A stretch of DNA of 64,000 nt from Aphidius gifuensis (Eukaryota > Arthropoda > Insecta > Hymenoptera > Braconidae), in contig NC_057788.1 in NCBI RefSeq assembly GCF_014905175.1, positions 4,402,001-4,466,000 of the forward strand. Direction: 5' to 3'. Positions 1 to 15,075 of the stretch are shown here, one piece after another. The translations under genes and the position numbers were made by a program. The notes beneath the pieces were generated by a model. The model made no database searches. It saw only the letters and a program-made list of their open reading frames with translations, and had not been told where the DNA came from. The stretch's first letter is position 1, and each line of letters starts with the position of its first letter.

Positions 1-3000
1 CGGCCAAGGCCTCTTTATACCAGCTATTAACAAATCACAACACAGGCATCCGCGTTTGTACATATAATTGCACTCGTATATCCATTCTCGTAAAAAAATT
101 TATATGTAAAATTATAAAAATCAAATAGGCAGTCACTGTGTGCATTTGTGTTACTGTATTAAAAATAAATACATAAAATTATTAGCTTATTTGTGTTGGT
201 ACAGCATATATCCATACAGATATTAAAGATATAAATTCTGTACGCATCGTTCAATCATGCGTGGCCCAATTTTGAAAATTTACAGACTTGCAATATATAT
301 ATATGTGTATAAAATAAATAATGTCGTAATATATAATTCAGTGTATACGCAATGCATATAAAATTGCGCGTTCATACATCAAGCATGTATTTAGGTATTT
401 TTTTTCATTTTAAAAACTCATTTAATATATGTATATAAATCAAGAGATGGTTTATCAACATATATTTTTTTTATTGTTTCAAGTATATATTAATTCAAAA
501 TATAATTGCCAAGTAGTAACGACCTTTTCTAGGCCAATTGCAAGTGTACATATATATTTAATTGTATTTAAATTTATTTTACAAAGCTGATCAAACACGT
601 TCAAGTTTATTCAAATTTAAACTATCACAATGTTTTTTTTTTTGGTATGAAATTTTCTCGGTATTTCATAGAATAAAGCTATATTTTATTTTCTTTTTTT
701 TTTGTAAATATATTTTTGAAAAATCAAAGACACAAAAAATTGTATCACGCAAGGCTCATTATAAACATCTGAGATTTATAAATATTTTATTTGTCTTTGT
801 ACAAACGTGTATCACTTTCGCCGTGGCCAAGGTTGCATGACAATCTCACCGGATTCAATTTATACGGACAATCATCAACACCCCTATATCTATATCATCG
901 ATTTAGTTATTTTTTCTTTTTAAAAACTTTTTTTTATTTAATTCAATCTACAATTTCAAATACTACTATATAATTATTGTAATTATTATTTTATTTTTAT
1001 TTTTTCCAATTTTATATTACAAGAAAAGACAAGTCGTTTGATCGTTTTTAATTTTTTTTATTTATCTAAAGTTTAAATTTAATTTGACCTGATCTCATTA
1101 CACTCATCACGTATACCTTTGTATTTTTATTTATTTTTTTTCTCTTCGATTTTCCACAGTAGGTAGATAATTTGTGAGTAATAATTTAGTTTATGGCTGT
1201 CTATCATATTGCATCCAAATACACTTGCCCACATATTATGTATGTATTTTTTTTTTTTTCTATTTATGTTTCTAGTTTACCCTCGTTCCCTTGACCCTCC
1301 CTAAACCCATAAATCTTTGGCTCCAAGTTTCGAGGTCTCAGTTGACTCTCGCTGTCTATGTGTACTCGGAAATAGATTTAATTTTGGCCCGATTTTTTAC
1401 CATCGTCATCTATTAACTAAATTTTTTTTTTATCATCATCTTATAAACAGGTGCATAGAAATTTCAAAAAAATAAATATTTCCTGTTTCTCACAAGACAG
1501 TAAAAGTAGTAGAATTTTCATGTGAATTTTTGTCCTCGTATAATATCATTTAAGCAATATATATAATATATTAAAAACTTAATGGCGATGGCAGTAAACC
1601 TGCAAACAGAATGTTGACATTTTGTGCAATTGAGGTCAGAGTTTTTATTTTTCCAATTATTTTGTAATCATCTATCTACCTCAGGGCACTTTTGTTTGTA
1701 GTTTAATATTTTTTATTCTTTCGTCGATCCATCATAAAACTCCATCTCAATAACAAATAAGATTTTTTTTCATACTTGGCATTTTTAACAAATTGTTTTA
1801 TCACAAAGTTTGGCTTATATTTAATTAGAATGTTGATTGATGACGCATTTTAACTTGGTCAGTTTTGGCATCATTTACATTATCATTGCTACACGTATTT
1901 AAACAACATGTGTTTTTATTTTTTAACTTGTATAACTCTTTTAAAAATCTTAAAACTATTAGTCCAACGGAAAAATATGTCTTAGCTATATTTATCTTTT
2001 TTTTTTTTTCAACTCTAACGATTTTTTAATATTATAATTGTTAAGGGCGTCAATGTGTCTCCCACAGTTTCATGCTAGGGTGACAGGTGCAAGTTTTCTC
2101 TCATCTTTCTACACCCTAATGTTGTGTATTCAAAGGGTCCACGTGTGTGAGAAGTGAGGAAAAAAAATATATGAAATACCGATTGCATTATACCCAAGAA
2201 AACGAGACATGTGCATCACACCCTAGTCTCACTTTTCATCATCTAAAATATCATAAAAATATTATTTCTATTTTTGTATGGTAAAAAAAAAAAAAAACTA
2301 AAATATATATTGAAAGCATCAAATTAATAGACCCAAAAAAACCTACTTTCGTTAATATATTTGTATAATTTTAATATATTTTTTAAAATTAGTTTAATGG
2401 TTATATTTTTTTTTCTATTTTCAGTTTTTTAAAAAAACTTGTTAAACGAAAATTTAAAATTATTTTATCTTCCACACTTTGTAACACGTATTCAATTAGA
2501 ATATTAATGATTAAATAAACTCGGCCTATGTTTAAATTGACACAAACAATAACCATTAATCGACAAATAATTTAAAACAAATAGAAATAAAAAATTACTA
2601 TCAACAAAAATATTAATAATGAATATTATTATTTTTAAATAGAGTTTATTTATAGCTTATTTTATTTATAATATGATATAGTATGTTGTATGGTATATTT
2701 TAAATATAATGGTATTTCGCAGAGATGAAATAGATATTATTATTATACATGAACAAAAAGAGACAGTACAGTCACGTCTTGTGTATATATCACGAATCAT
2801 GTAATTCTTGATTTATCCTTGGACCTCTCTTTTAGCTCATATTATACCGTCAACGACGCTCGTCTCAGGTAAACAATTTTGCAATGTAATCGTGCCTCAA
2901 TCAGTAATTTCCTTATACACACGTAATATTTATATATATTTATTTATACACATACTCATCACGTATAGCATCTAGCTTCTGTCAATTTTACTTAGAAGTA

Positions 3001-3493
3001 ATGGGGTTAGCCATACGCAGTATTACCTCTTCTTATATATTTATTATTTACACAAGAATAATTTTTCAAGATGACAAACTTAAACGAATAAATTCGCATA
3101 TACAATACATTCCATTTTGATGTTTAATTATTTTTTTAAATAATAATGTGCATGATTAAATTTCAAGTGACAAAACAATAGATGAATATTGAATTTGCCT
3201 TAAATATAGCATACAAGTTTATTAAAATTATATTATATCCGCGTGCTGATGAATGATGATGCTATTAATATTTTTTAAAAAATATATATTCATCTATCGT
3301 ATAGTGATTTTTTTTTTAAATTTTTGAATTATATTTGTGTTTGAAAATTTCTGTTAATAGAGGAAGGGTGCAAGTACAAGTGGGTGGGTGGGTATAAATG
3401 TACTTGTTTAGGTGTTTTTTATTTTGGAGGGAGCTGAAAATATATATGTACGAATGAAAAACGCAACAGTTTACAGTCAAGCTATGTTGTTAC

Positions 3494-3549
3494 GTCAGTG
3501 AAAGTGTTATGCCAATGTGGGCCGAGGCTAACCTGTGAGCCCTGTCTCG
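3494..3549 (+). other. Possible non-coding first exon with a short upstream ORF
   Basis: A GC-rich island contains an initiator-like TCAGTG, then a nine-codon open frame (MPMWAEANL, then stop) starting at the ATG at 3510, and then a good splice donor, CTCG|GTAAGC, at 3549/3550. No acceptor can be assigned. It could be a distal promoter of E74 or belong to another transcript. This is inference from sequence pattern only. Confidence 0.2.
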
Positions 3550-6500
3550 GTAAGCGAATCAAGTAGCCCGCGCTCACTCACGACTTTGTGACATACACAC
3601 GTGTATTATGTACATACATATGTATATATTATATGCCAGCTAAAAAAAAATAATAATCAACTCATCAAATTTAACACTCTTAAAACAATAATATATTTAA
3701 ATTTTTTTTTATTTATACATAAATATTTCTGCATTGCTCTGCATCATTTTTATGTAATTTTTTTCAAAATTTAACTCACAATATTCATATTAATATGAAA
3801 AAAATAATAATATTAAATCACGTGTGACACAAATTCTATACGGAACTTGGTTTTTTAAAAATGTGACCACATAAATGACAAAAGTATAATATGAAATATT
3901 TTAAACAGGTTGAATATATAAAGTGAAAATTATTATGTCACAATGGCTATATTATAACGACAAGCTATATATAATTATTATGATAAATCTATTATATCAA
4001 ATGGCTGATGATTTAAAAATAAATTTATATATATTATGGAAATTATAATAATGAAAAAAAAATAAATTCGATATTGTCTGGGTCGCTGATTAGTCTATAT
4101 ATATAAATTGATTATCGATGAAATTCAGTCGCTTTTAATATATATTTATTTAAAATATAATATATATATATATATATGTATTAATTATTCAATATATATT
4201 TCAATAGCATATTTATACACTTATTGATCATTGCAGTCTTGTAAATAGTTTATTAACTTTGAATTACCTTTTGGCCCACTTACAATGAATTTATACTGTA
4301 ACAACGAGACAACCGTCTTAAAATCCTCTTAAAGTTTTATTGAATATTTTAATAATTAAATTTTATTATTCCAGGTTTTTATATTCTCTTAAATTTTCAA
4401 GTAAATTATTTTCTTTGCTGTAAAAAATATTCATACAGAGATTTAAAATGAAAGCGACAATTCACAATTGGCAATCCCATTTTAGATATACATATTAGAT
4501 AGTACGTTATTAAGAGTTTTTGAAACTATTGCACTGAATGATATTTAGACTTGGGCTCAGATTGTTTACCGGTGTATTTTATTGAAATTATTATATCAAG
4601 TATATATGTATAGTGCATTAGCATTATGTGTGCACACATGTGGTATGGTGCGACTATAATATGGAGCTTGAAGGCCTTGACACAGTACATTTTTCTCTCG
4701 AGTATTTTTATATATGCGATAGCGGAAAATGCAATCTATTTATCACAATTTATCGACTTTTTATTTTTTTATTATTTCCAAAAGTTGTAGTCACTGTTTA
4801 TACATTGAAAAAAAATACGTACACAATAATTGTTGAGTGATAGAAATAAATAATTATTAAATTTATTAGAAATTGTTATTTTTAGTATTATACAAAAATT
4901 TTATCCGTATTTTTTTTCTTTTATTATTTTTTTTATAAATGAGATTTAAATTATTTATTATCTGCTCAATTGGCTGTTTAATAATAGACTTGAAAAAGAC
5001 ATTTTAAATATTTAATTGTCTGGAAAATTTAAAAGGAACCGAGACTCTTTAATTTGATTATTCAGATTTTCATTTTATTTCCATCAAATTTAATCGTTAT
5101 TTCAATGTAATTTTATTCGGTTTTTTTTTCAAATATATAAAATAATTGTTTCAGTATACGAGTGTGTATGTGAGATTGCAAGTCAATTTATAATTCATTA
5201 TCCAATATTTTTTTAAATATTTATTTTCACTTAGCATATATATTATCTGAAAAAAAAAAGAAGAGAAATTATTATAATATTAGATAAAATATTATTTCTG
5301 CGCATGACAATTGACCGACTAATTTTCACAATTTTCTTGTTATTTTGATTATTTTTTTATTGCTTATAATATCAGTAAAATTGCAGGAGTCAATTTCTCA
5401 ATATATGGATTTATCGAAAAATCATTAGAGATATTATATACCGAGCATTGTCACCGTACATAACTTGCAATTACAATTATATAATTTATTTATTTTTAAA
5501 TTGTCTTTTCCAACATCCAATCATTTTGTGTTTATTCCAAAAATAAAATTACATATATGATAATATTTCCTAGTATAATTTGAGCTCACCCAAACATGAT
5601 AATTCGATTGAAGACAATAACTAGTAAATTCATCGATAATTTTTTTTCTTTCTAATTTTCTCAGTGTACATATCAATATCAACGTAATTTAAATTCAGTA
5701 AAAAAAAATTTCGAAATAGCAACGTAAACATATCACCATATATAGCAATTGCAAACTCTGATGTTAAAGCAAGGTTTTTGCTTATTATTGAACCCTCTTC
5801 AATAAAAAAAAAAAAGTATCCAGGTAAAAAAGAAATAAAAAAAAAACCAATAAAATAATAACAATATAAAAGGGAAATTGAAAAAAATTTTTATAGTCAT
5901 TTGGACATTAATTTTTAATTTTTTTCTACTTTAATATTAAAGCTGTTATTTTTTTATTTCAAAGTTACGATAATGCTACTGTTAACTATTGAAAAAATAA
6001 TAATAAAATAATGAAATATATAGCCATGCATATTGTAAGGCATTATCAACAGTCAACACAACTATTCACCAAACTAGAAAGAAAATTTTCAACAATAGTT
6101 AAAAAAAACATTGGTAAAAACAAAAAACATATTTGTAATAACAAAAGTCCTTTTGGCTTTTTTGCTTTTGGCAATATCATTTATTTTTTAGACATCGTTG
6201 CTTTATCGTGTCTCGTTTAGTTTTAGAGGTTGTATACATTGCGAAGACTTTGTGCGTGTTTATGTTTGTGTGTGTGTGATGGGCAGGAGAATAGGGGTGT
6301 TTGTTTCACCAAGGTCGTCTGGGACGTCCTTATCGATTTGCCAATTTAGTATATATGAAGGAGCCAACTGGCTATATACATACCCTATATATATACATAA
6401 GATCCTTCACAGCTATAGCTGGAAATTTTTGCGACTTTTATTTATCCTTACATAAATTTTTTTTTGTTGGCGTTTCTTTTGAAGTTTTGATATCTATATT

Positions 6501-7127
6501 TGAAAATTAAAAAGAAAAGCACATTCTCACATGATACATGTATATATATAGCTTGAAGGATAAAATTTACCAATGACCAAAGGGTCTATTTGGAACGTGG
6601 TAATCTAGTTATTCATTGAGCATGAAAAATTAGCATCCCTCATGAGGATACTGCATGCACATGCATCCATGCACATCAGTTTACATTATACTATAGAAGA
6701 GTGAATCTTTTTCCGGAGGCATTAAAGACATCATTCAATTGGAAATAATTTATCTCTTAAAAATATGCGATACATATATTTTTATTTATTTTAAATCATT
6801 TTGAAAACTACCCCTTATAACTACTCAAGCACAATTCAACTACTTGACTTGAATTTAAATTATTTATTTTATTAATTTAAATGTTAATTTTGTAATAATA
6901 TTATTTTACTTTTTAGTGTAAATAAAAAGAATATCGGATAAAATTGATTAACAAATAAAAGAAAAAAAAAGTAAAATGGAAAAAGGTCTGATGGTTGAAA
7001 TAAATTGGCAAAAGGATATATATACAACGATAGCGCATCGGTGTATGTATAAAAGAATATATATAATAATAAAAAAAAGGCTTTTGGTCTTGGGTTAGAT
7101 TATTCCGAATTGCGTTGGATATACTGG

Positions 7128-7140
7128 AGAGGTGACCTCT
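7128..7140. promoter_or_regulatory. AGAGGT-G-ACCTCT palindrome, nuclear-receptor-like
   Basis: Perfect six-base arms around a single central base. A close relative, TGAGGTCACCTTT, lies at 8851-8863, which reads as nearly the same motif on the other strand. Both contain AGGT and ACCT cores like those of nuclear-receptor half-sites. Binding is inferred. Confidence 0.3.
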
Positions 7141-8560
7141 AAAGTTCAAAACCCTCTTAGCATTTAATATATCCTTTCTGTGCCCTTTAAAAATTTTATA
7201 TATTTAATCAATGCATAACAAAATATGTTAATAAAAAATTAACAGACATATTATATAATTAAATTATCAATTTGAATATTTTATTTTTTAATTTTATAAA
7301 TATATTTTATTTTTTTTTTTTGTTGATTGATAACTACGCAATAGTCAAGTTGAGAAAAAATAAAAAAAAATAAAAAAAAATGATAAGAGGAGGGTTAGTG
7401 GTATTGTATACACAGTGGGTTGGTTTATTGTGGGTGGTTAGGGAGGAGGGGGGGATAAAAACTGTCTAGACTAACCTCCTCAAGGGGCTGGTCGACATAA
7501 CTTACACATCTTTATATATGTAACACAAAAATTACCACAAAAACACTGTAGAATAATATCCTTGAAAGTTTGAGAGAAAAAAAAAAAATAAGACAGATAC
7601 TCGCAGTATTTTAATAGCACAGAGGAAACAAGGGTTATAAAGGGCGCTACTTGTATAATTCTCTATGTACTTTCTATTTTTTTTATTTATTTTTTATTAT
7701 TTTTATTTGCAAGGATAGTGAAAGTCCTGGTCGTTCGATAACACCAACTACCGCAAGGTCACGGTCATGGCTTTTTTATGTATTTTTTAACCCCACCAAT
7801 AATTAAAATAATAATTTAATAATGAAATTAAAAATATACATAGCTATTTAGATAAAATAATAATATATTATATATTTTTAAATGAAAAAAATAAATAAAT
7901 AAACAAAATCTTGAACCTTGACCCCGCAGATGAATTTGGCGGTGGTAGATCGATCGAGTGGCAAAAGCAAGTTAACCCGGCAGTCACCATGACTACAGAA
8001 ATTGACGATGGTGATTGGTCTTTTTCTTGGTGTTTTACTTGGCACACGCACTTTGCTATCCTCATCCACTTTGCCTTACCTTACCTTACTTTACCTTATC
8101 TTCTATACATGTATGCCATATTATTATTATCATTATTTTTCAACGTGAATCCCGGCTGAATATCCCAAATTTTTTTTTTTTTTTCACCCTCTATCAGACA
8201 ACTTTTCCTCGCCACGCCCTGCATCTTTTTTATTTTTTCTATTATTATTAAAGACTCAAAGTTAAAATTGTTTTGGTCAATCATCAATTACATTTTATAT
8301 TGCTGCTTTTTTTTTTTCTAAATAATTATTTTTTATCATTTATATAAATAATAAACATGCAGATGTTTGTTTGCATGCGAAATTTATAAATAATATTATT
8401 GTTTTTTGGGTAAATAATTAATTTGTTTATTTTAAAATTTTAGTTTATCAATAAAAACAATATGTCAATGTGATTTTTATTTATTTTTTATTGTTATTTA
8501 AATTGATTTTATTAAAAAAATATTTTTTTAAAAGTGTACATATATACTGAGTATGATGGA

Positions 8561-8648
8561 CTGGTATTTTTTCAACTCCCTATAACACCCACGATTGTGG
8601 GTGTTTATTTATTTTTTTTTCATTCTCAGGGGGTTGAAAAAATACCAG
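8561..8648. repeat. Nested inverted repeat (cruciform), possible small MITE
   Basis: The outer arms 8561-8580 and 8629-8648 are 20 bases each with one mismatch (arm core CTGGTATTTTTTCAAC). Inside them a second perfect 9-base inverted repeat, AACACCCAC/GTGGGTGTT, lies at 8584-8592 and 8597-8605 with a GATT loop. This ordered structure stands out from AT noise because the arms contain GC-rich blocks. No clear target-site duplication flanks it, so a miniature terminal-inverted-repeat element is only one reading; a structured RNA or protein-binding cruciform is another. Confidence 0.7.
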
Positions 8649-8906
8649 ACAGTAAAAAATAATGTAAAATAGAAAATATCAAAATAAATATATACAAGTG
8701 ACAAGGTTATTGTCAATCTCCAGGGAGGCGGCTTAACCTACCTTAACTGGCGTGAGGGTGAGGGTGAGGGACAAGTCAAAATAGACAGAAAAATAATAAT
8801 AAATAAATTTTTCCACTAAAACAAATTGATCAATCTTGAAACCATTATTATGAGGTCACCTTTACAATATAATTTATCCATTTTATTTTGATATTTTTGG
8901 GGTGTA

Positions 8907-8926
8907 TGTGTGTGTGTGTGTGTGTG
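8907..8926. repeat. (TG)10 dinucleotide microsatellite
   Basis: Ten uninterrupted TG units, followed five bases later by an AGGTCA half-site at 8931-8936. Confidence 0.9.
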
Positions 8927-11900
8927 AGGCAGGTCAATATTAAATATACACAATAATGACAAATTTGTCAAAAAAAAAAAGCTGGAGATTTAAAAGGCAG
9001 ACTGATAGTAAAACTGTATGGAGAGACGACGACGACTGATTTTGATGAGATAATATATTTTTATTTTCTCTCTTGAAATTTGCAATGTATATGTGTTACT
9101 TAAGTTGGGAAAATTTCAGTCCACTTTTATTCAAGTTCATATACAGTAAAGTTCAAGGACGACCACGCCCTGTCTGGCATAGACGACCATCATCCCTCGA
9201 TGGCAACAATATATATAAAGAACTCAAATTTTTCTCTCACCCTCAATTTAACTTTCAAACAAAATTCCCTTTTTTTTTTTTTATTTTCTTATTTTTCTCT
9301 CACAAAACTCTTTCACCTTTTATGGAAATTTATATATGTATTTTTTCACAAAATAATTTGACACAATTTTGTTATTATTTTTTAAAATAAAGTTTCCATT
9401 TGTGGGTTGAATGTGTATATATAGTTAGTTGGCAATGTGTTGTAAGAAATTTTAATGTAGAATGTGAAGAAAAAAAAATATATCTAAAATAATAAAGACT
9501 TGCACGCACTTGGTTCCAATCGAAGCAAGGTCGGAGGTCCATTCACTATGTATTTAATTTTTTTGATAAACGTCTTTATATACATGAATGTTTCGCAAAA
9601 ATAAAATGATAAATTATCAATGAAGAAGATTTACCAATGACAGAGGTCACATTATCAATATATAAATTACATGAGAAAGAAATTGAAACATAGAAAAAAA
9701 AAAAAGAAATGGAAGAAGCATTCTATTATTGCGTTAACAAAAAAGTTAACGAAAGCGTTAAAAATGTAGTGAGAGTCGAAAATTATTAGAACATATCTAT
9801 CCGGCATATTCCAAATAAGTTTATTTTTTTTATTTTTATTATTTACCAAAACGCAAGTCTTAAAATTATATTTGCAAAATCACAAGTATGTTTAATTTTT
9901 TTTTCTCTTTCAATATAAAGAAAAAATTTAATTAAATTATTTTTTTATAGTTGTGTTGTATTGCGATAATGAATATATATATCAACAAGGAACCGATAAT
10001 AATATAGCTCAATAAAAGTCAAACAAAATTATCATTAATAAAAGATATCATTACTTCAATGCCACTGAGTGTTGTGTATATTATTACAAACATTTATTTT
10101 TCAATTTTAGTATTTAAAAAAATTAATTTCTCATTATTTTGAAGCTAAAGAAAATGAAAATAAAAATCCAATAACCATTACAAAAGTATCTGAAAATCTT
10201 TTGGGCGTAGTGGAAGGATTTTTTGTTGATCCCATAAAAAAAAAAAAGCAGACTAAACAGACTAAAAGAAAGATAATAAAAAATAAAAAAGAGGATAAAA
10301 TATTTATAGGATGGCGGTGGCGATGTTGTTGTCAATGATGCTGATGATGATAACACAAGGGAAAATGAAAGATAAATAGAAAGAGGGTGATATTTTTTGG
10401 TGGAAAAATAAGTCTGACTTGGGGTAGGTTGAATTTTAGGAAGGTCGTGGAAAGGACACACGCCAAGGCAAAATAATTTTGTCATGGGGGGAGGGTGGTA
10501 GGTGTAGGTCAGCAACCATCTTCGCAAAATAAACTTGACAATCAATAAAATATATCTATATTGTTTCAAAAACACTACATCACTCTTGTCTATATTAAAT
10601 TTAGCCTCGAAATTTTGCTTTGAAAAAAGAAAAATATATAAAAAAAATATACAAACATCCCTTGATGGGCTTTTGTACACCAAACACTGTAGGGTAAAGT
10701 CACCTTCGAAAAAAAAATATTATATTTATATCAATCAATGAAAATATAATTCAGTTATTTTATGATTGGACTAATTTTATATACGATTTAAACTGAAAGT
10801 TTCTTAAAATGATTATTTTGCATATATATTTATGTATTTTTATTGCAGTAAATATTTTGTAATACAGCAAGCTCATGAAATATGAATACTTTGACTTGAT
10901 TTTAATTTCAAAGAATATATTATCACACTGTCGAAAATTCATTATGACGCATTCTGAAAAAAAATATATAATATATACAAGAGGTCACAAATGTTTTGCT
11001 TATTAATACGACCCAGTTTATATTTTATTTATATTTATAAATTTTCATATATTAATAATGATTTAGCCGATTAAATTATACCAGAAAAAAAAAAAAAAAA
11101 AAAAAGAATTGCAATTAAAAAAGAAATGTATGTATATTTCAGGAAAAATGAAATTTGGACATCAAGTAAACGAAGCGAGGAATATAGAGAAAATTGTTAG
11201 AAAAAAAAAAAAATAGAAAAAAAAAAGAAATGTTAGTGAGGAATCGCTTTCGACGCACAACTGTTGATGAGACGCTGAAAACTCTCGATATTTTCACTGA
11301 GTTAGTAATACAAAAAGACGAAAACAAAAAAAAAAATTTAAAAGTAATACCCGCAAGTGTGTGTCTAAATAAATAAACACATATATAAATGTTAATCAAG
11401 TTGTATAGATTTTATATAGGAGAGAAAAATAGACAGGTAGTAAGGATGTTTTAGTGTGCAATGTTGACGATGCAAAACCAAGTAAATTGACAGTAGTTTA
11501 ATGTTCTATAATAGTGTTGGTGAGATAGTAATAAAGAGAAGAGTAGGAAATTCAGGTCGCGCCTTGACACACTTGCACTTAAACCACGTGCATCTGTTGC
11601 ATTGCGCAGGCGTTCATTATTATATATCGGTGCAGCCGTTGCACTCTGTTTAAAAATTTTCTTTATATATAAAATGTATTGTGGTTGTTTGTATTACTTC
11701 TCCCTCTTAAATATTTTTTTTCTTTATATTTATATTTTCTTTAAAAAAATTGTTGTTTTCTTATTTTGGCAAATAAATATTTGCCAACAAATTTAAATTA
11801 ATAATTAAATATTATTATCTTTTTTTTTTTTTTATTGTTTTTTTGTTTCCTCATATAAATTTGATGACGTAGTTTGTCGGAAATGTATATTATATCCATA

Positions 11901-14454
11901 TTGATTACTATTGTTTTCAATGAGAAAAAAAAATAAAAAGAGACTGTATCTTAGTCGGTCGTTGGCCCAAGCATTTCCTCCTTGACATTTTTTTATATAT
12001 TAACATTCTTTAATCTTTTTTATATACTTTAATCATTTATTTACTATTTTTAATCTTTCTATTATTGTATTTTTGATTAGTGTTGATTAAATAAAATTCA
12101 AAAAAATTAAATACTTCAGTTTGGCAGCCGGAAAATAGAGAGCTATATGATAATATATTTTACTGGTTTTTACAAATCTATACGATGAGGGAAAGGTGAT
12201 TCGATGTGAATCGAGTGTGTGTGTTTCCTAGCGCATTACGAGTTTATACATTGCAAGGCTAACTTATATATGAAAAATATAATAACAAATTAAAACAGAG
12301 AGGGAAATATATATATAAGGAGTCCAATGAATATTGTAGTTTCACTGGCCGCTCTTACTTGTTGGTATTTACTTATTTATTTTTATTTTTTTCGTGCATG
12401 CACCATGTGTAAGCAAATCTCACACGCTCATCATGAAGTTTTTCGTCGATACGATTTCCTATTGTTTTCTTTCACTCATCAAGAAAGTTATTTTACTTGG
12501 CACTATATTGTATTTTTAACACAACACACATTATATTCATACCAACTATTTTTAAAATACATAATCTACTTTTTTCACAATTTAAAAAAAATATTTAAAA
12601 AATTAAATATTGCAATATATTAATAAAATCAATATGTCTAAATTATACTGCACATCGATAGATAGACAATTTGCCAAGTAGGTAAATCGCCTCTTGCAAA
12701 TCTATGTACACATTTATGTATATATTGTTGTTGTGATTATAATAATCTAGGCCATGGCTAGTGTGTGATCGCGCGCACAATAATTATAAAACATATACAG
12801 TGGATATTTATTTAAATATATATATAGAATATAGAATAAACTTTACATATACAGCATTGAGTAATTTAAGAAAAGACACAATTTTACAAATGATGCATCA
12901 TCATCATCATCATGAAATGCCTACAAAGTTTATTGTCGATGGAGCCCTGGCCCTCCTCTATCAGCGAGTGCAATTATTGCATGTAAATAAAATTCATTTC
13001 CACCTGTAGATTATTGCTTACTTTTACAGGTTAATTTAATAATGCATTTATGTTTTTATTGAATTATATAAACATACTTTTATTTTGATATCACGTTATA
13101 TCTGATTATACTGTATTATTTATTATTTATGTATATCATGTTGTGACAAATGCAAGCTGTAATAAAAATATTGCATTTTCACAAACATTATTATATATAT
13201 TGTTGTTATTATAACAAGTTATGTATTTTATTTTTATTCTTATGTTTTATATACATATCTATGAGCGTCTTTTTTCTTTCCTCATTTTTTACGCGTTGAA
13301 AAATATTGTGAGCGTGACGGGAAGTAAGAAAGGCATTTATTTTCAAGGATGAGAAATGGATAACGAACGACAACAACCACCATCACCAACAACAACTAAA
13401 TAATAAAAACAAAAATTATATATATATAGATAATAAAAAATGATGATTTACACCGAGTTAGCAATCAATATTTTCTGTAAATTTTCTTGAAACATTCAAT
13501 AAACAATGATAGATTTATATTGTCTATTTTTGCATTATTAAACATACAGTTTTTATTGTAATTATTTTGACAATTAACGAGCCATGCATGTATTTATTTA
13601 AAAAATAAATAAATTATATATAATAAAAGGATCTAAGCAATGACGCTCATTCCAAAGCAGACCGGAATCTGTCCTCGAACGGTCGTCTGCCCCGCCATAT
13701 ACTCATACTACTACTTCTATATGATATATAAAAATAATGATAATAATATCATACTGACGACAATGTCCGAATGCACCTCGTTTTGAAGCCACTATTTACT
13801 TTTTTTATTTATTTTTTTTATCATATATTTTTTTACCATTCCATGCACACATTTTTATTGAAAAAAAAAAAAAAAAAACTAAAAAATCTGCAACTACCAA
13901 TCTTGAACAACAAAATATTATCCCGCCCAGTTTTTTTTTCCCCTCAGCAAAACTTGCAAAACCAATTTTTTCCAAAAAATCAGCTAAACTGTTGAAAAAA
14001 AAAAAATAATAATAATAAAATAAATGGATTTGCAACCAATTGAACCTCTCCTCTCTTCAAAAGAATATTATATACATTTTTTTAGCTTATTTTTATGGAT
14101 TCAAAAAGAAGGAAAAAAAAAAACTTAAAAACCTAAAATTTACAAGAGAAGCTTGTTGTAGTTGTTGGTATTATTATTATCATTATTTTTTCAAGACGGA
14201 GCTGATGAAATTTTTCGAATGTGTTTAGTATTTGTTGCAGTATTATAATATGTATTTGGTTTCTTCGGTATATACATGCAAGATAGACATATTCCGTGGC
14301 AATATATATATACATGAAGATGAAATAAGGGGGATGGTGCAAGTTAGGCCTTGGGAGAGTTCGGTGCACCTCCCGACTTAACTCTCGTCCATCAGTTTGT
14401 CCTGCCCTGCCCTGCCTCTCCACCCTCATTCTATTCCCTCTTCTTATTATTATG

Positions 14455-14478
14455 CTTCTTCTTCTTCTTCTTCTTCTT
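14455..14478. repeat. (CTT)8 trinucleotide microsatellite
   Basis: Eight uninterrupted CTT units. They create long Ser/Leu/Phe-rich open frames in all three frames, which I do not regard as genes. Confidence 0.9.
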
Positions 14479-14649
14479 TTTCATTTTTTTCATTTTTTTA
14501 TTTATTTATTTTCAAGCTCAGCTCGCCATGCCGATGCACATGCAATCGTGCTATCGTGCAACTTGACTCAACACACACACACACACGAATATCATCAACA
14601 TTTATTTACACATTCTCGTCTTGCTATGAATCCCTCACTCACATCAATC

Positions 14650-14670
14650 ATTATTATTATTATTATTATT
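14650..14670. repeat. (ATT)7 trinucleotide microsatellite
   Basis: Seven ATT units close to the CTT tract upstream and just after a stretch containing CACACA dinucleotides (about 14570-14586). Confidence 0.85.
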
Positions 14671-15075
14671 ATATATGTGTACACGTAAATACTTGTTCAA
14701 ACAAACAAACACAAACACACGTACAATAATATGCATGCAACAAGTTCGTGAGAGTCGTCACACTGGCCCAGTCGTCATTTAACAATTTTTATAAAATATT
14801 AAAATATATATCAAATGTTATTATAATAAATGCATGTTATTTGAATTTTTGAAAAAAAAAAAAAATAAATGAGATGAATGTTTTCACATATGAAATAATA
14901 TATAAATACATATATAAATTTAAAATTAATGAAAAAAAATATATACAACACACGACCAATGCCAAAAGAGATAAAAAATAAGAGAAAAAAAACGATGAAA
15001 GTCACACGAAAGACTTGAAACTGATATTAGATATTTCTTGAAATTTATTTTATATATTTTTAAAAATCTCTGATG

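Noticed and set aside
10123..10683. 186-codon open frame on the - strand
   Set aside because: Made of Phe/Tyr/Leu/Ser runs from poly-A and GA-rich DNA, with no domain, no splice context and no codon structure.
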